Positions 17,360-27,469 are shown, counted from the first letter of the stretch. The stretch is 64,000 nt of DNA from Bog-756 sp963725395 (GCA_963725395.1 CAVRYH010000004.1:186001-250000), one strand, 5' to 3'. Numbers and translations: made by a program. The notes: generated by a model from the sequence alone, not told the origin.

Positions 17360-18769
17360 GGCTCTTCGCGTTTCAGCGGGGTGTGATGGTCGCCAGCAGG
17401 TCCCAGTTGGGCTTGCCGGCGTAGAGCAGTGAGCGGATCCGGTAGTTCCGGAACGACGTGAAGCCGAAGGCGGCACGCTTCACTCGTTTGATCAAGTTGT
17501 TGACCGCCTCGGTGGGTCCGTTGGTGACGTGGGCCTCGTGCCAGGCGGCGATCTGACGCCGCCAACGGATGAGGGTGCGACCGAGGGAGCGGGCCTCGAC
17601 CGGGTAGTCGGCGTCCTGGAGATCACGGCCGAGCTGGGTCACCCACTCGAGGGCGAGGTCGGTGTCGGCGTGGGCGTAGAGCTCGCGGACCGCCTCCTTC
17701 GCTTCCCAGACCGTCGCCACGTCGCCGTTCGGGTCGCCGGCGCGGAGCAGGCCCGCCAGCTTCTCCTCTCCCTTCTCGCCGAGGCGCTCCTTGGCCTTGG
17801 TGAGCAGGCGTCGGCCCCGATAGAGGGGATCGGACTTCCTCCCGCGATGGCCGAGGGTCTCGTTCTGGACCCGCCTCCGGCACTCGTCGAGCTTCGTGTT
17901 GGCATGTCGCAGCACGTGGAACGGGTCGGCGACGAGTGTGGCCCGAGGCGTCATGAGCTCGAAGACCCGCCGGTAGGGGCCGGACAGGTCGAGCGTTCCG
18001 TACTCGACGGCGTTCCGGAACGCTGCACCCTGCTTGGCCAGCCAGGCCATGGGGCCGGCAGAGCTGCGACCAGGGACGACGTCGAGCAGCTGCCCGCGTC
18101 GGACATCGACCAGTTGGGTCGAGAACTGCTGGGTCCGATAGGTCCCGAGCCGCACCATCAGCACCTCGTCGAGCCCGAGGGCGGTCACGGATCCGAAGCG
18201 GTCCGTGTCGGCTGCGAGCAGAGCGTCGCCGTAGGCGACGACGGTGTCGTTCACGGTGTGCCACGCACAGCCGAGCTCGGAGGCCACCTCACTGACGCTC
18301 CGGGCGTGCCGGCCGACCTGGAACGTCACCCACCGGGCCGCCCGGGTGGTCAAAAGCTGGCGGGAGGAGGCGATGGCGTCGTCCTCCTCGGTCCAGCTGC
18401 CCTGTGCGCAGTCCGCGTCGGGGCAGCACATCCGGCGCTTGTGCCAGGCAAGGCGTGTCGGGCGTCCGTACACGGGGAGGTCGACGAGGACGACGGTGAC
18501 CCGATCCTTCACCTGGGCGATCGAACCGCACCGGCCGCACCCCACCGGCCCACGGATCGATTCCACGTGCACCGTCGTCACCTGGCCGGGATCCAGTCCT
18601 AGGAAGGTGACGTCGTCCAAGCCGACCATCCAGTCCAGCGCGCGCGTAGGGTCAGTGATCACGGGGGTCCTCCGTCTGGAGTCGTAGAGAAACCTCAGAC
18701 TGGTGGACCCCCGCTACTTCTTCGTGGACCCCCTCACCGGCGTTGGACCCCGCTCATTCGCGAAGCGCC
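17360..18769. mobile_element. Intact ISL3-family insertion sequence
   Basis: The element is 1410 bases long. Its ends are imperfect inverted repeats (left GGCTCTTCGCG...AGCGGGGT, right inverted GGCGCTTCGCG...AGCGGGGT). A perfect 8-base target duplication AGGATACC flanks it (17352-17359 and 18770-18777), exactly as expected for ISL3. The single transposase is uninterrupted, so this is probably a recent insertion, into the intergenic region between the deacetylase and a GT2. Confidence 0.9.
17373..18662 (-). CDS. ISL3-family transposase
   Basis: This 429-residue transposase has an N-terminal zinc-finger-like region (CGRCG and CCPDADC), then the DDE catalytic domain: LGLDEV..., ATLVADPFHVLRHAN and a late Glu in NGPTEAVNNLIKRVKR. 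The C-terminal AFGFTSFRNYRIRSLLY is typical of ISL3 transposases. It fills the element and looks functional. Confidence 0.92.
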   Translation of the reverse strand: MITDPTRALDWMVGLDDVTFLGLDPGQVTTVHVESIRGPVGCGRCGSIAQVKDRVTVVLVDLPVYGRPTRLAWHKRRMCCPDADCAQGSWTEEDDAIASSRQLLTTRAARWVTFQVGRHARSVSEVASELGCAWHTVNDTVVAYGDALLAADTDRFGSVTALGLDEVLMVRLGTYRTQQFSTQLVDVRRGQLLDVVPGRSSAGPMAWLAKQGAAFRNAVEYGTLDLSGPYRRVFELMTPRATLVADPFHVLRHANTKLDECRRRVQNETLGHRGRKSDPLYRGRRLLTKAKERLGEKGEEKLAGLLRAGDPNGDVATVWEAKEAVRELYAHADTDLALEWVTQLGRDLQDADYPVEARSLGRTLIRWRRQIAAWHEAHVTNGPTEAVNNLIKRVKRAAFGFTSFRNYRIRSLLYAGKPNWDLLATITPR

Positions 18770-18948
18770 AGGATACCTGTCCAAATCACGATCCCCATCC
18801 GGCCAGCCCCCCCCCCGCCTGCTCGTTCAGATTTCCCACCCCCCTGGGGCCTGATGGTAGGACTGGGCACCACGAGGACCCTAAAGTACGATCCCAGTTG
18901 GAACTGCTCCACACACGTAACTTCGTAGATTTCGTACTCTGCCCCCAT

Positions 18949-19950
18949 ATGCCACCACCCACGCCTCCCATTACCGCAACGGTAATCATCCCGACCTTTG
19001 ACTTCGCTCGATGGGGGCTCTTGTGCGATTCAGTGGCCTCCGTGCAGGCCCAATCACGCCCTCCCATCGAACTGATTATTTGCGTGGACCACAATCCGGA
19101 GCTCAAACGGCAGTGCGAGGAACAGTGGAACACCAATCGTTCCGATAGCGACTTCCCTGTCCTGATCGTCGCAAACAGGTTTGAGCAGCATGATCAGGGA
19201 ACCGCTGCATATCAGAAGGCCCACGGCTCGAAGCGCCGTTTTGGGGCGGGTTGGTCCCGAAATACGGCGGCCGAGCTGGCACGCGGCGACATACTGGTCT
19301 TTCTCGACGACGATGCCTCGGCTGAACCAGACTGGCTCGAATACCTTCTCGCTCCATTTGACGATTACCGCACCGTCGCCGTTGGTGGAGCGCCGCTACC
19401 ACGTTATGAAACGGAGCGACCCAAATGGTTTCCGGCAAATTTTGACTGGATATTCGGATGCGCTTATCGGGGGCTGCCGACAGAGTTGGCACCCACCCCT
19501 AGGTTGATTGGAGCCAACATGTCGATCCGACGGGATGCATTTAATCAGGTACAAGGATTTCATTCGATTGACTTTGATGATCTCGACTTGTGCATGCGAC
19601 TAGGTGACCATTTCTCTAGCGACGCCATCCTTTACGAGCCGCGAGCGGTCGTTTTTCATTTCGTTCCTACGGAACGGGTCACATGGCGTTATTTTTGGCG
19701 CAGGTCCTTCTTCACAAATTTTGAAAAAATTGAAGCCTTTGCGGAAATGGGCGCCGCTGCAAATCTTCGAGCCGAGAGCCAATTTGTCCGCAGAGCGATA
19801 ACTGAACAGTTGTCATCCGAATCTCGGGCTTTACTCCGCGGGGACTCGGTGGCTCTCTACCGCATGGGAGCGATGCTCATTGGGATATCGATGGCCGCAG
19901 CCGGCCATATCTTCGGCCGAATACAACGGTCGATCCAGCCTCTCTCATGA
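18949..19950 (+). CDS. Glycosyltransferase family 2
   Basis: The ATG at 18949 starts directly at the GT-A fold (ITATVIIPTFDFARWG). The same frame is open upstream into the ISL3 element, but that part is not native. The DXD-like motif is FLDDDASAEPDW, and WFPANFDWIFGCAYRG and RLIGANMSIRRDAF complete a GT2 of about 333 residues. It is clearly related to the second domain of the cluster B double transferase (44083-45937), which has WFPQEFDWVVGCTYRG at the same place. It probably transfers a sugar to a lipid-linked intermediate on the cytoplasmic face. Confidence 0.87.
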   Translation: MPPPTPPITATVIIPTFDFARWGLLCDSVASVQAQSRPPIELIICVDHNPELKRQCEEQWNTNRSDSDFPVLIVANRFEQHDQGTAAYQKAHGSKRRFGAGWSRNTAAELARGDILVFLDDDASAEPDWLEYLLAPFDDYRTVAVGGAPLPRYETERPKWFPANFDWIFGCAYRGLPTELAPTPRLIGANMSIRRDAFNQVQGFHSIDFDDLDLCMRLGDHFSSDAILYEPRAVVFHFVPTERVTWRYFWRRSFFTNFEKIEAFAEMGAAANLRAESQFVRRAITEQLSSESRALLRGDSVALYRMGAMLIGISMAAAGHIFGRIQRSIQPLS

Positions 19951-19991
19951 GATAAATGATGTCTCGAGATTTCCGTTACTACAGCAGGGCT

Positions 19992-21101
19992 TCACAACCA
20001 TCCGCTGGGGCGCCACGAACGCAATCCGAGTGCTCGTTTTTCAATTCCCCACCAACTTCCGCACGCCAATGGAAGTGTGAGGACTAGTGTTGACAGCATG
20101 AAGGGCACGTATCCATAGTGTTGGATTCCTTCAATCGCCAAGACCTGCCCAACAATGAATCCATATATATAGACGCCATAGCTAATGTCATTCGTCGCAC
20201 CGACGTTGCGGAATGGCAGATGGGCCCCGAGCCACAACACTGGGTAGACAATCGCAGGTCCCGTAAGCCAATCGTGATCGGGTGAATTTGGATTACCGAC
20301 CGCGACACCGATGGCAGCTAGAGCTGTAAGGGATAGTGCCAGGATCCCAGAGTCGGGCACATGATCTCGAAAAAGGTAAAAAAGCGAGCCCGCTAGAAAG
20401 ATCGGAGCGAACCGAAGAGTTATCTCACTGCTCAGATGCGTCGGCAACGGATGAAAGAACGCAACAATTTCGACCATCCATACGAAGAGAGCGATCGAAA
20501 GAAGGGCGGTGCGGCGAGCCAAGAAACCGAGGGCAGCCAATCCTGCAATCGCCAAGTAACAGAGAAACTCCCATTCTAGAGTCCATAGTGATCCATCCCA
20601 CGCCAGAGGATAGGGAACGTTCGCCGGCGTGCCGGAGATCTGATACGTACCCATCCGCAAGAGAAAGTTGTGCACAAGGTAATTCCCAGGTCCTAGGGTA
20701 TGGCTCCAATAGCCAGACAGAGAAGGATGCGCGCTTAGCCAGCCGAGGACTCCAAAACCGCCCGCCGTCACGAGCAAACACAACCAGAACGCGGGGAAGA
20801 TTCGGAGAGCTCGATCTCGTAAATAGAGGCACAGCCCACGCCATCGACCATTTCGATTCATGTGCCGCAAGGCGGACGCGCAGATCAAATACCCCGATAT
20901 GCCAAAAAATCCATCAACGGCCAGATCGCCGATGCTGTCGTTCCCAAGAATCTCCTCATTGCCAAAGCCCCCCAGTGGGATTGAGTGAGACACGATGACG
21001 GCGCACGCAAATACGAGCCGAAGGAGATTTAGACTGTTTGCCCCGCGCCTAAGTACAAGGACCTCGCCCAGCCGTGGCTTACTTCTAGCGCCTGCCCACA
21101 C
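19992..21101 (-). CDS. Acyltransferase 3 family membrane protein
   Basis: This 369-residue polytopic protein of the OafA/YrhL acyltransferase type has the conserved His in VIVSHSIPLGG, the block DGFFGISGYLI and about ten hydrophobic helices. It would O-acetylate or O-acylate surface polysaccharide from the membrane. It is convergent with the upstream GT2. The GTG start is taken from the longest sensible N-terminus, and no strong ribosome binding site is visible. Confidence 0.85.
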   Translation of the reverse strand: MWAGARSKPRLGEVLVLRRGANSLNLLRLVFACAVIVSHSIPLGGFGNEEILGNDSIGDLAVDGFFGISGYLICASALRHMNRNGRWRGLCLYLRDRALRIFPAFWLCLLVTAGGFGVLGWLSAHPSLSGYWSHTLGPGNYLVHNFLLRMGTYQISGTPANVPYPLAWDGSLWTLEWEFLCYLAIAGLAALGFLARRTALLSIALFVWMVEIVAFFHPLPTHLSSEITLRFAPIFLAGSLFYLFRDHVPDSGILALSLTALAAIGVAVGNPNSPDHDWLTGPAIVYPVLWLGAHLPFRNVGATNDISYGVYIYGFIVGQVLAIEGIQHYGYVPFMLSTLVLTLPLACGSWWGIEKRALGLRSWRPSGWL

Positions 21102-21431
21102 GCCCAGATAGTAAGCCAGTCAGAGGACCCACAACCAGCCAACGGAGTTATCATCTTGGCTTCGCAGCATTTTCTCGGTGCCATGTCATGGCGGCCTAAC
21201 TACTCTGACGGGCGAGTTGGCGACATTTTCGATCACTTCCCGAAGTACCGCTTCTCTGAATAACCAGCACGCGGTGGCAAAAAGGCGCAGAGCCGAACGA
21301 GCCTTGCCCACTCGCTCAGATACGTTATCGCCCCGGTGCGATCACTTGACGCCTCCAAATCCGAACATTACGGTCAAATGCTCTTGGACAACTTTAGGGG
21401 CGCTCGCACACACATGCAGCCTCAAGCTTAG
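21102..21431. other. Divergent intergenic region, no gene seen
   Basis: This region lies between the two divergently encoded acyltransferase genes. No coding sequence, RNA gene or strong repeat could be supported. It must contain the promoters for both genes, but I could not single out a reliable -35/-10 pair. Confidence 0.4.
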
Positions 21432-23669
21432 GTGGCGGACATGGAGCAAAGTTCTGTTCACGAGCTCGCGTTTCTCGGGCGACAGGTGCCGCCTCGCCAG
21501 GTTCCCGAGTTGCCTTCTGTCGACGACAGTCGTTTTCTCGATTCTGGTGACGAGGCCGGCACCGCCCCAAGCGATCGGAAATTCCGACCCGATGTGGAAG
21601 GTTTGCGAGCGATTGCGATTCTGCTTGTTGTTCTTTACCACGCCGGCTTTCCCGGATTAACCGGTGGATACGTCGGTGTGGATGTGTTCTTTGTCATTTC
21701 AGGCTTTGTGATTACCGGCCTCCTCCTAAGGGAGCAGGCGGCCGCAGGTAGAACTCGATTAGCCACTTTTTACGGTCGACGGAGCCGCCGTATTTTACCC
21801 GCCGCGACTCTGGTGATCATCGTCACCGTACTTGCATCTTACCGGTGGCTCGGATTTATCACGGGAAATGCAACAGCGTCGGTTGCCCGAGATGCCTCGC
21901 TCTTCTACGCCAATTTTCACTTCATCTCTACAGGGACAAACTACTTGGCTTCCCAGCAACCTCCCTCAGCACTTCAAAACTACTGGTCACTTTCTGTGGA
22001 GGAGCAATTTTATCTCGTCTACCCGACGCTATTTCTCTTCGCCGCCGTAACGTGGCGACATGTCAGTATGCGACTGAAGCTCACGATCCTTCTTGGATCA
22101 GGAGTTTTCGTGTCATACCTGTGGTCACTCCACCAGTCCTCAGCCAACGATGTCGCCGCCTATTTTTCGCCATTTACCCGCGCTTGGGAGCTTGCCCTGG
22201 GAGCCCTAGTGGCCGTGGGCAGTCTTCAGTTGGCCAAGCTTCCTCGATCTGTTGCATCCCTAATGACCTGGACCGGATTGGGCTGCATAGTGATCGCTGC
22301 ATTCGTCTTCTCGGGTAGCACGCGGTATCCAGGCTCAGCCGTAACATTGCCCGTCGTCGCCACCGCTCTTGTTATCGCGGGCGGAATGGCACGTCCAAGA
22401 TTCGGAGCGGAAACTGTACTTCGATTTCCCCCGTTTCAATGGTTGGGTAGACTGTCTTATTCTCTTTATTTGTGGCACTGGCCCATTCTAATTATCGCTG
22501 CTCAACATGTTGGGCGTCCACTATCGTTCGAAGACAATCTCATGTTATTACTCCTCGCGACGATGATCTCTATTTTGTCGTACTTGATGATCGAGAACCC
22601 GATCAGGCATTGGTCATTCTTATTTCGACATAGCAGTCGAAGCATAACGTTGGGTATACTGCTCATCTGTTTGTCGCTAGCTGTGGCAACTCTAGAGATA
22701 GTTGGCCACTCGGGCACCCCTTCCACAGGCCCTACCACTTCAACCACATCAACCACAGCTGTCGCTGCGGCCACGACTGGCCCCCAGCCGGCTGCAGTTT
22801 CGTCGGTCCTGGAGTCAATCGCGAGGGCTCCGGAGATTCATGCCGTGCCCCCCGACCTCGATCCTCCACTCCAAGCTTTCGCAGACCCCAATCAGGCAAA
22901 CTCCGTGGCTGGCCCAGCATATTTCTGGCAGTGCGACGCCTATGGCAGCCCAGTCCAGGCAGCGTCACCAACGCCCTGTCTGTTTGGTGATCTCCAGTCG
23001 AACAAGACAATCGCCCTGGTAGGTGACTCAAACGTTGGGAATTGGGCACCAGCGCTAGACATCGGACTGCAAAGTGCAGGATATCGACTCGCCGTCTTTG
23101 GGTTTGCGGGCTGCCCGACTCCCGATCTCCAATACCGGTCATACGACCAGTTGACGAGTTCATTGCTCGCCGAGTGCAACGAGTGGCATACGACGGCCCC
23201 TGAGGCCATCAGTGCATTGCGACCTGTCGCGGTGATAGCTGCATCCGGAGAGGCCGACACGTCTGGCATATCAAACCGAGAATGGATCGAAGGCTTCACG
23301 AGGCTCTTCAACCGGAGTACCGCGAGTTCTCCAACGGCTATTCGGATTCTCCTGGGCACTAGCCCTTTCCCTGGGCCCACGCCCAACTGTGTCGCGGCAA
23401 CTTCCGATCCGCAGCAGTGCGCCTTGCACGACTCGGGCCATTCAGGCTCGAACTATTCAACATTCTTGGCAAGAGACCCATCAATTGCCTCTGCAGCTGG
23501 CGCCACTCTGATACCTACTTATCCCTGGTTCTGTCACAATGGAGTTTGTCCACCAATCGTTTCGAAGTATCTGGTTTTCGCCGACCAGGATCACGCGACA
23601 ATCGCCTATAGCGAGTATCTCTCTCCCGTAGTGACTGATGCTGTGGTCGGCGTGCTTTTGCGGAACTGA
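21432..23669 (+). CDS. Acyltransferase 3 with C-terminal SGNH domain (OafA-like)
   Basis: This is a 745-residue protein. The N-terminal half is an AT3 membrane domain: RPDVEGLRAIAILLVVLYHAG holds the essential His, VGVDVFFVISGFVITG follows, and there are ten or so helices up to about residue 420. A Thr-rich linker leads to an extracytoplasmic SGNH domain with the block I motif ALVGDSNVGNW (Ser near residue 530). The family O-acetylates cell-surface sugars, with the SGNH domain completing transfer outside. The start may be the GTG at 21432 or the ATG at 21441. Confidence 0.88.
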   Translation: MADMEQSSVHELAFLGRQVPPRQVPELPSVDDSRFLDSGDEAGTAPSDRKFRPDVEGLRAIAILLVVLYHAGFPGLTGGYVGVDVFFVISGFVITGLLLREQAAAGRTRLATFYGRRSRRILPAATLVIIVTVLASYRWLGFITGNATASVARDASLFYANFHFISTGTNYLASQQPPSALQNYWSLSVEEQFYLVYPTLFLFAAVTWRHVSMRLKLTILLGSGVFVSYLWSLHQSSANDVAAYFSPFTRAWELALGALVAVGSLQLAKLPRSVASLMTWTGLGCIVIAAFVFSGSTRYPGSAVTLPVVATALVIAGGMARPRFGAETVLRFPPFQWLGRLSYSLYLWHWPILIIAAQHVGRPLSFEDNLMLLLLATMISILSYLMIENPIRHWSFLFRHSSRSITLGILLICLSLAVATLEIVGHSGTPSTGPTTSTTSTTAVAAATTGPQPAAVSSVLESIARAPEIHAVPPDLDPPLQAFADPNQANSVAGPAYFWQCDAYGSPVQAASPTPCLFGDLQSNKTIALVGDSNVGNWAPALDIGLQSAGYRLAVFGFAGCPTPDLQYRSYDQLTSSLLAECNEWHTTAPEAISALRPVAVIAASGEADTSGISNREWIEGFTRLFNRSTASSPTAIRILLGTSPFPGPTPNCVAATSDPQQCALHDSGHSGSNYSTFLARDPSIASAAGATLIPTYPWFCHNGVCPPIVSKYLVFADQDHATIAYSEYLSPVVTDAVVGVLLRN

Positions 23670-23974
23670 TTACACGCTGGGATGATCCTGGTATGGGTCA
23701 CATCACATCTGGCCATCCTTGTTCGCTTGACCTAACCCGTCCAGACGAAACAGAAGTCTCGGGGATGTGGCGGTGGACAATACAGATGAAACATAAAATC
23801 GATTTCCGCCACCAACTCTTCGTATGGCGCTTTTACGAACGCTCTTCGTGGTTTGGACTCCTGCGCTCCTACTAATAATCAGACAATCGCCACCAGCTCC
23901 AATCTGGTGATGCGCCGCCTGTTTGCGGTGCTGCACTTTGACATTTCCTCAATCGGTTCAGCAGACTCGTACCT
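23670..23974. other. Intergenic region, no gene seen
   Basis: This 305-base AT-richer gap lies between the AT3-SGNH gene and the frameshifted transferase. Short open frames here have no recognisable content. Nothing else could be supported. Confidence 0.4.
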
Positions 23975-24860
23975 GTGACACCACCGCGACATTCGCCCGC
24001 TTTCGACCTCATCCGCCTGATCACGCGTGAGGTCCTCGTAAGGGTCGCCGACTTATCTGATCCGATTCGGTCGAGACTACGAGAGAAAGCCTTTGAGCGG
24101 GCTGTTCCTCCAACTCCTAAACCAGCAGAGAGCAGCGCCCTACCTACGGTCGTAATGATCGTCTATAGGGCCCGTAACGCGCACCTGGTCCAAGCGCTCT
24201 TGAACCAGGTCGGATCGAACGCCGATGTTCGGCTCTGGGCTCTTGACGATGTCGCGCCCCAAATTAGCCGGTAACACACTTGGCTGTGGCGTCGGCACAC
24301 GCTTCGCAAACCTGAACCAGCTATACAACTATAGGCCGGTTGATCCCCAAGCATGGGTCATGGTGGCCGATGACGATACGTTCTTCACCCGAGGAGATCT
24401 TGCCAGCATGGTTTCCCTGATGCAGCGCGCCGGATTCTCACTCGCTCAGCCCGGGCAGAGCGTACTGGGATGGTGGAGTTATGTTTTCAACATCGCCAGA
24501 CCCCTTCTAGTTGCTAGAGAAACCAATTACGTCGAACAAGGCCCGATATTTGTCGTTGACCCTGCCATGGCAAAGGATATTCTTCCCTTCCCAGAGGATG
24601 ACAGCATGGGGTGGGGCATCGAGGCGTTTTGGTATCAGATCAAAGAGGGTCGGTATCGAATTGGAATCATCGACCGTTGCTGCATGGTTCACTGGAGGAA
24701 GCCGGCTACCGACTATCCCACCCGACCAGAAAAGACGCGCATGGCGCAGAGATTACGCAGCTCGGAACTGCAGAGCATTTGGCAGTTGCAAAGTGGGCTG
24801 GGCTATTGGTGGACATGGCAATCTGGCCCGTGTTGGTCGCACGACCAAGCTGAGCCTTGA
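23975..24860 (+). pseudogene. Putative glycosyltransferase, frameshifted
   Basis: The N-terminal piece (LPTVVMIVYRARNAHLV ... ALDDVAPQ) stops at 24274, while the rest continues in another frame with LAGNTLGCGVGTRFANLNQL and the metal-binding-like VMVADDDTFF. Removing one A from the AAA run near 24261 restores one reading frame (VAPQLAGNT) of about 295 residues. The layout, with an early beta-strand VVMIVYRA and a central DDD, suggests a GT-A glycosyltransferase. I do not recognise the exact family. Either a decayed gene or a sequencing error is possible. Confidence 0.65.
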
Positions 24861-24942
24861 CTCAGGCCCTTATGCGCTGCCCACACCGTTCAACGATCCT
24901 GGCGTGACCCCCTGAGATTGGTCCACCTGACCTGGGCCCCGT

Positions 24943-25850
24943 TTATTGGCCCACGGTAATAAGAGTTCTGGCCTGGATGTCTCTTGATGGTAGCGCTTCG
25001 AATTCTTCGGGCGTGAGGTATTCGAGAGAGCTATGTCGTCGAAGCGGGTTGTAGAAGTTGACGATGTAGCCGGCCATGGCGGAGGCCAGTTCGACGTAAG
25101 TCATCCACTTCCGTCGGTTCAGTAGCTCGATCTGCATCGAACCCCAGAAGGACTCGATCGGAGCATTGTCAAAACAGTCGCCGATCGTCCCCATCGAGCC
25201 AAGCAGTTCGTGGTGCTTCAAGTTCTGGGTGAAGGACCACGATGTGAATTGCGAGCCATGATCGCTGTGCAAGATCGTGCTGGGCGACGTCGCCCGCGAA
25301 TTGGCTGCCATGGTGAGGGCGTCGTTCACCAGCGTCGCCTCGTTGCGCCTGTCGATGGCCCAGCCGACGACCCGTCTGGAGAACTGGTCGAGGACCACGC
25401 AGCAGTAGAGGGTTCCCTCCCGTGTCTTGTGTTCGGTGATGTCGGTTAGCCACAGCGCGTTGGTGGCGGGGGCGGTGAAGTTGCGGTTCACGAGATCCTC
25501 GCTGGTGGCCACGTTCGAGAGGTTCCGCCGGCCCTTCTTCCGTGCGGGCAGGCCGGAGAGGCCCTGATCCGCCGGATCAGTTTTCGGTTGACGACCAGAC
25601 CTCGCTCGTGGAACAGGGCGGCGCGCATCCGACGGGTCCCATAGGTGGAGCGGGAGGCGAGGTGGAGCTCGGTGATGGTGTCGGCCAAGAGCATGCGCCG
25701 CACCTCGGTATTCGATGGGTGGCGGGTCCGCTGGTACCTGTAGGTGGAGCGGTTCATCCCGACCACCCGGCAGGCGGTCCGCTCCGAGTAGCCCAAGTCG
25801 GTCAGTCCTCGAACGACCGGGCCGAGCCTTTTGGGCGCACCACCTCGTCG
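24943..25850 (-). pseudogene. IS3-family transposase orfB, frameshifted
   Basis: The 5' part (LGYSERTACRVVGMNRSTYRY ... GLVVNRKLIRRI) and the 3' part (GLSGLPARKKGRRNLSNV to the stop) are in different frames, joined near 25562. The integrase-like DDE core is intact in the second part: WLTDITEHKT, HSDHGSQFTS and NAPIESFWGSMQ. The 5' boundary is approximate because orfB is normally made by frameshifting from orfA. The extra shift means no full-length transposase as sequenced. Confidence 0.75.
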
Positions 25851-26119
25851 CCGTTGAACAGGGCACTGGCCGCCTTGACCAGTTCGAGCTCGGCTTCGAG
25901 ATCCTTGATTCGTCGTCTGGCCCGGGCCAGTTCGTCGGGCTCGTAGCTCTTGGCACCAGGCTTCTGACCGACGTCGATCAGTGCCTGCCTCTTCCACCGA
26001 TAGAGCGTCGCTGTCGAAACTCCCAGCTCCTCGACGAGGTCCTCGGGGTGCTCACCGGCGAGCATGCGCTTGCACGCCGATTCCCGAAAGGCTGTCGGAT
26101 ACGTGAATGCCATGCCCAC
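25802..26119 (-). CDS. IS3-family transposase orfA
   Basis: This 105-residue helix-turn-helix protein contains TYPTAFRESACKRMLAGE, a helix-turn-helix around LVEELGVSTATLYRWK, and a C-terminal coiled-coil (ARARRRIKDLEAELELVKAA). It binds the IS ends and is fused to orfB by frameshift in active elements. Confidence 0.85.
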   Translation of the reverse strand: MGMAFTYPTAFRESACKRMLAGEHPEDLVEELGVSTATLYRWKRQALIDVGQKPGAKSYEPDELARARRRIKDLEAELELVKAASALFNGDEVVRPKGSARSFED

Positions 26120-26258
26120 CTCCGGTGGATCATGGCCAGACTCTCACATGGTTGGATCAATTTATGGGGCCCAAGTCAGGTGGACCGATCAATGGGGTCC
26201 GGTCCATCGGAGTAAGGATTTGTTGAGGCCCCGGTTCGTTGGACAGATTCCCTGACTA

Positions 26259-27125
26259 TCACGCGGCAACCTGAGCTGTCGCTTCGTTGAACGCCTCTCG
26301 TGGTGTCCGGTGGCCCAGGCGTTCGATGAGCCACTCGTCGTTGTAGGTCTGGATGAAGGTGGCGACTCCTTGGCGGAGGTCGTCCGTGTCCTCGAAGAGC
26401 CGAGACCAGAGGCACTGCTCCTTGATGGTCCGCATGAAGCGTTCGGCCACGCCGTTGCCCTGGGGCTCGCCGACGAAGGCAGCATCGTCCTCGATGCCCA
26501 GCCAGTTGAGGGAGCCCTGGAAGTGGTGGGCGCGGTATTGGCTGCCCCAGTCGTGGCGCAGCTTGATGCCCCGGGCCACATCGGGTGTGAGCTGGCCGAA
26601 GCGATCGATCACGGCGTCGTAGACGGGCTGGAGAGCGGCGAAGCGATTCCCCACCTTGGCCACGTGGGCCCAGGCTTCGTTGGTGTAGTGGTCGAGGAGG
26701 GCGAAGACCCAGACCCAACCGTCGTTCCTGGTCCAGGCCATGGTGGCATCCGTCCCCCAGCGGACATTGGGGGCATCGGTGATGATCCGGCCGTCATGAA
26801 CCCGAGGCCGCCGCCGTCTGGCCACCCGCTGGGGGGCGAGCAGGGCGGCCTTGCGCATCAGCCGCAGCACCCGGTTCTTGCCCACATGGAGCTGGTGTTC
26901 ACGACGCAGGTGGGCCCGGACCTTGCGGTGACCCTCGCCGGAGAACGAGCTGGTGGTGATCACCTGTCGGATCCTCTCGGTGAGGACCGCGTCGCTCACC
27001 TCGGTCTTCGGACCTGGCCGCCATCCGAGGGCATCCCCTCGGGACCGGCGGTGATAGATCGTCGACCGGGGAGCCCCGGTAACCCGACAGACGGTGGCCA
27101 GGGGAATCGCCATCTCCCCACTCAC
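26259..27125 (-). CDS. IS3-family transposase orfB, copy 1
   Basis: This 288-residue product has an HTH_21-like start (GAPRSTIYHRRSRG) and the DDE core WGTDATMAW, LRHDWGSQYRAHHF and NGVAERFMRTIKEQ. It starts with GTG overlapping the orfA stop. The reading frame is also open upstream to an A6G run in orfA (27160-27165 on the other strand), so a -1 frameshift fusion is possible. It appears intact. Confidence 0.9.
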   Translation of the reverse strand: MSGEMAIPLATVCRVTGAPRSTIYHRRSRGDALGWRPGPKTEVSDAVLTERIRQVITTSSFSGEGHRKVRAHLRREHQLHVGKNRVLRLMRKAALLAPQRVARRRRPRVHDGRIITDAPNVRWGTDATMAWTRNDGWVWVFALLDHYTNEAWAHVAKVGNRFAALQPVYDAVIDRFGQLTPDVARGIKLRHDWGSQYRAHHFQGSLNWLGIEDDAAFVGEPQGNGVAERFMRTIKEQCLWSRLFEDTDDLRQGVATFIQTYNDEWLIERLGHRTPREAFNEATAQVAA

Positions 27126-27469
27126 CTCGGTCGCTTCTGCGGCGGCATCTGGAGCCCCCTTTTTTCGGCCACCTTCTTCCAGATCTCGTTCTCCATGGTC
27201 AGCTCGCCGATTTTGCGCTCGGCGTCTCGGAGTCTTCGATCCTCCTCGGTGGTGGCCCGCTTGCCCTTCAGACCCTCCTTGCCGGCGTCGAGGAACTCAT
27301 CTCGCCAGGCAGCCAGCCGGTGGGCCTCCACCCCGACCTCCCGGCTGACCTCCTCGAGCTTCTCCCCTCGCAGCAGGCGGAGGACCACATCCAGCTTCTT
27401 GCTCGCTGACCACCGATTGTTCGACCGGGCGTCAGCCGTTCCCTCGTCGTTCACCGTCATGAGAGCCAT
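27122..27469 (-). CDS. IS3-family transposase orfA, copy 1
   Basis: This 115-residue protein has an HTH region (KLDVVLRLLRGEKLEEVSREVGV) followed by a heptad-rich helix (AERKIGELTMENEIWKK). It ends four bases into orfB. A run of six A then G lies about 13 codons before its stop, a possible slippery site. Confidence 0.88.
   Translation of the reverse strand: MALMTVNDEGTADARSNNRWSASKKLDVVLRLLRGEKLEEVSREVGVEAHRLAAWRDEFLDAGKEGLKGKRATTEEDRRLRDAERKIGELTMENEIWKKVAEKRGLQMPPQKRPR

Larger units (their letters stand above)
24919..26186. mobile_element. IS3-family insertion sequence (first type)
   Basis: The ends are inverted repeats: left GGTCCACCTGACCTGGGCCCC, right inverted GGTCCACCTGACTTGGGCCCC (one mismatch in 21). 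GAT flanks both ends (24916-24918 and 26187-26189), a possible 3-base target duplication. It contains orfA and an orfB with an extra frameshift. It is different in sequence from the two copies that follow. Confidence 0.82.

Noticed and set aside
18703..18948. Upstream extension of the GT2 at 18949
   Set aside because: It begins inside the ISL3 end, is Pro-rich and shows no GT2 features. The fold begins right after the ATG at 18949.
21102..21431. Promoter with TTGACG near 21346
   Set aside because: The matching -10 (TTACGG) is poor and spacing alone is not enough to support a call.
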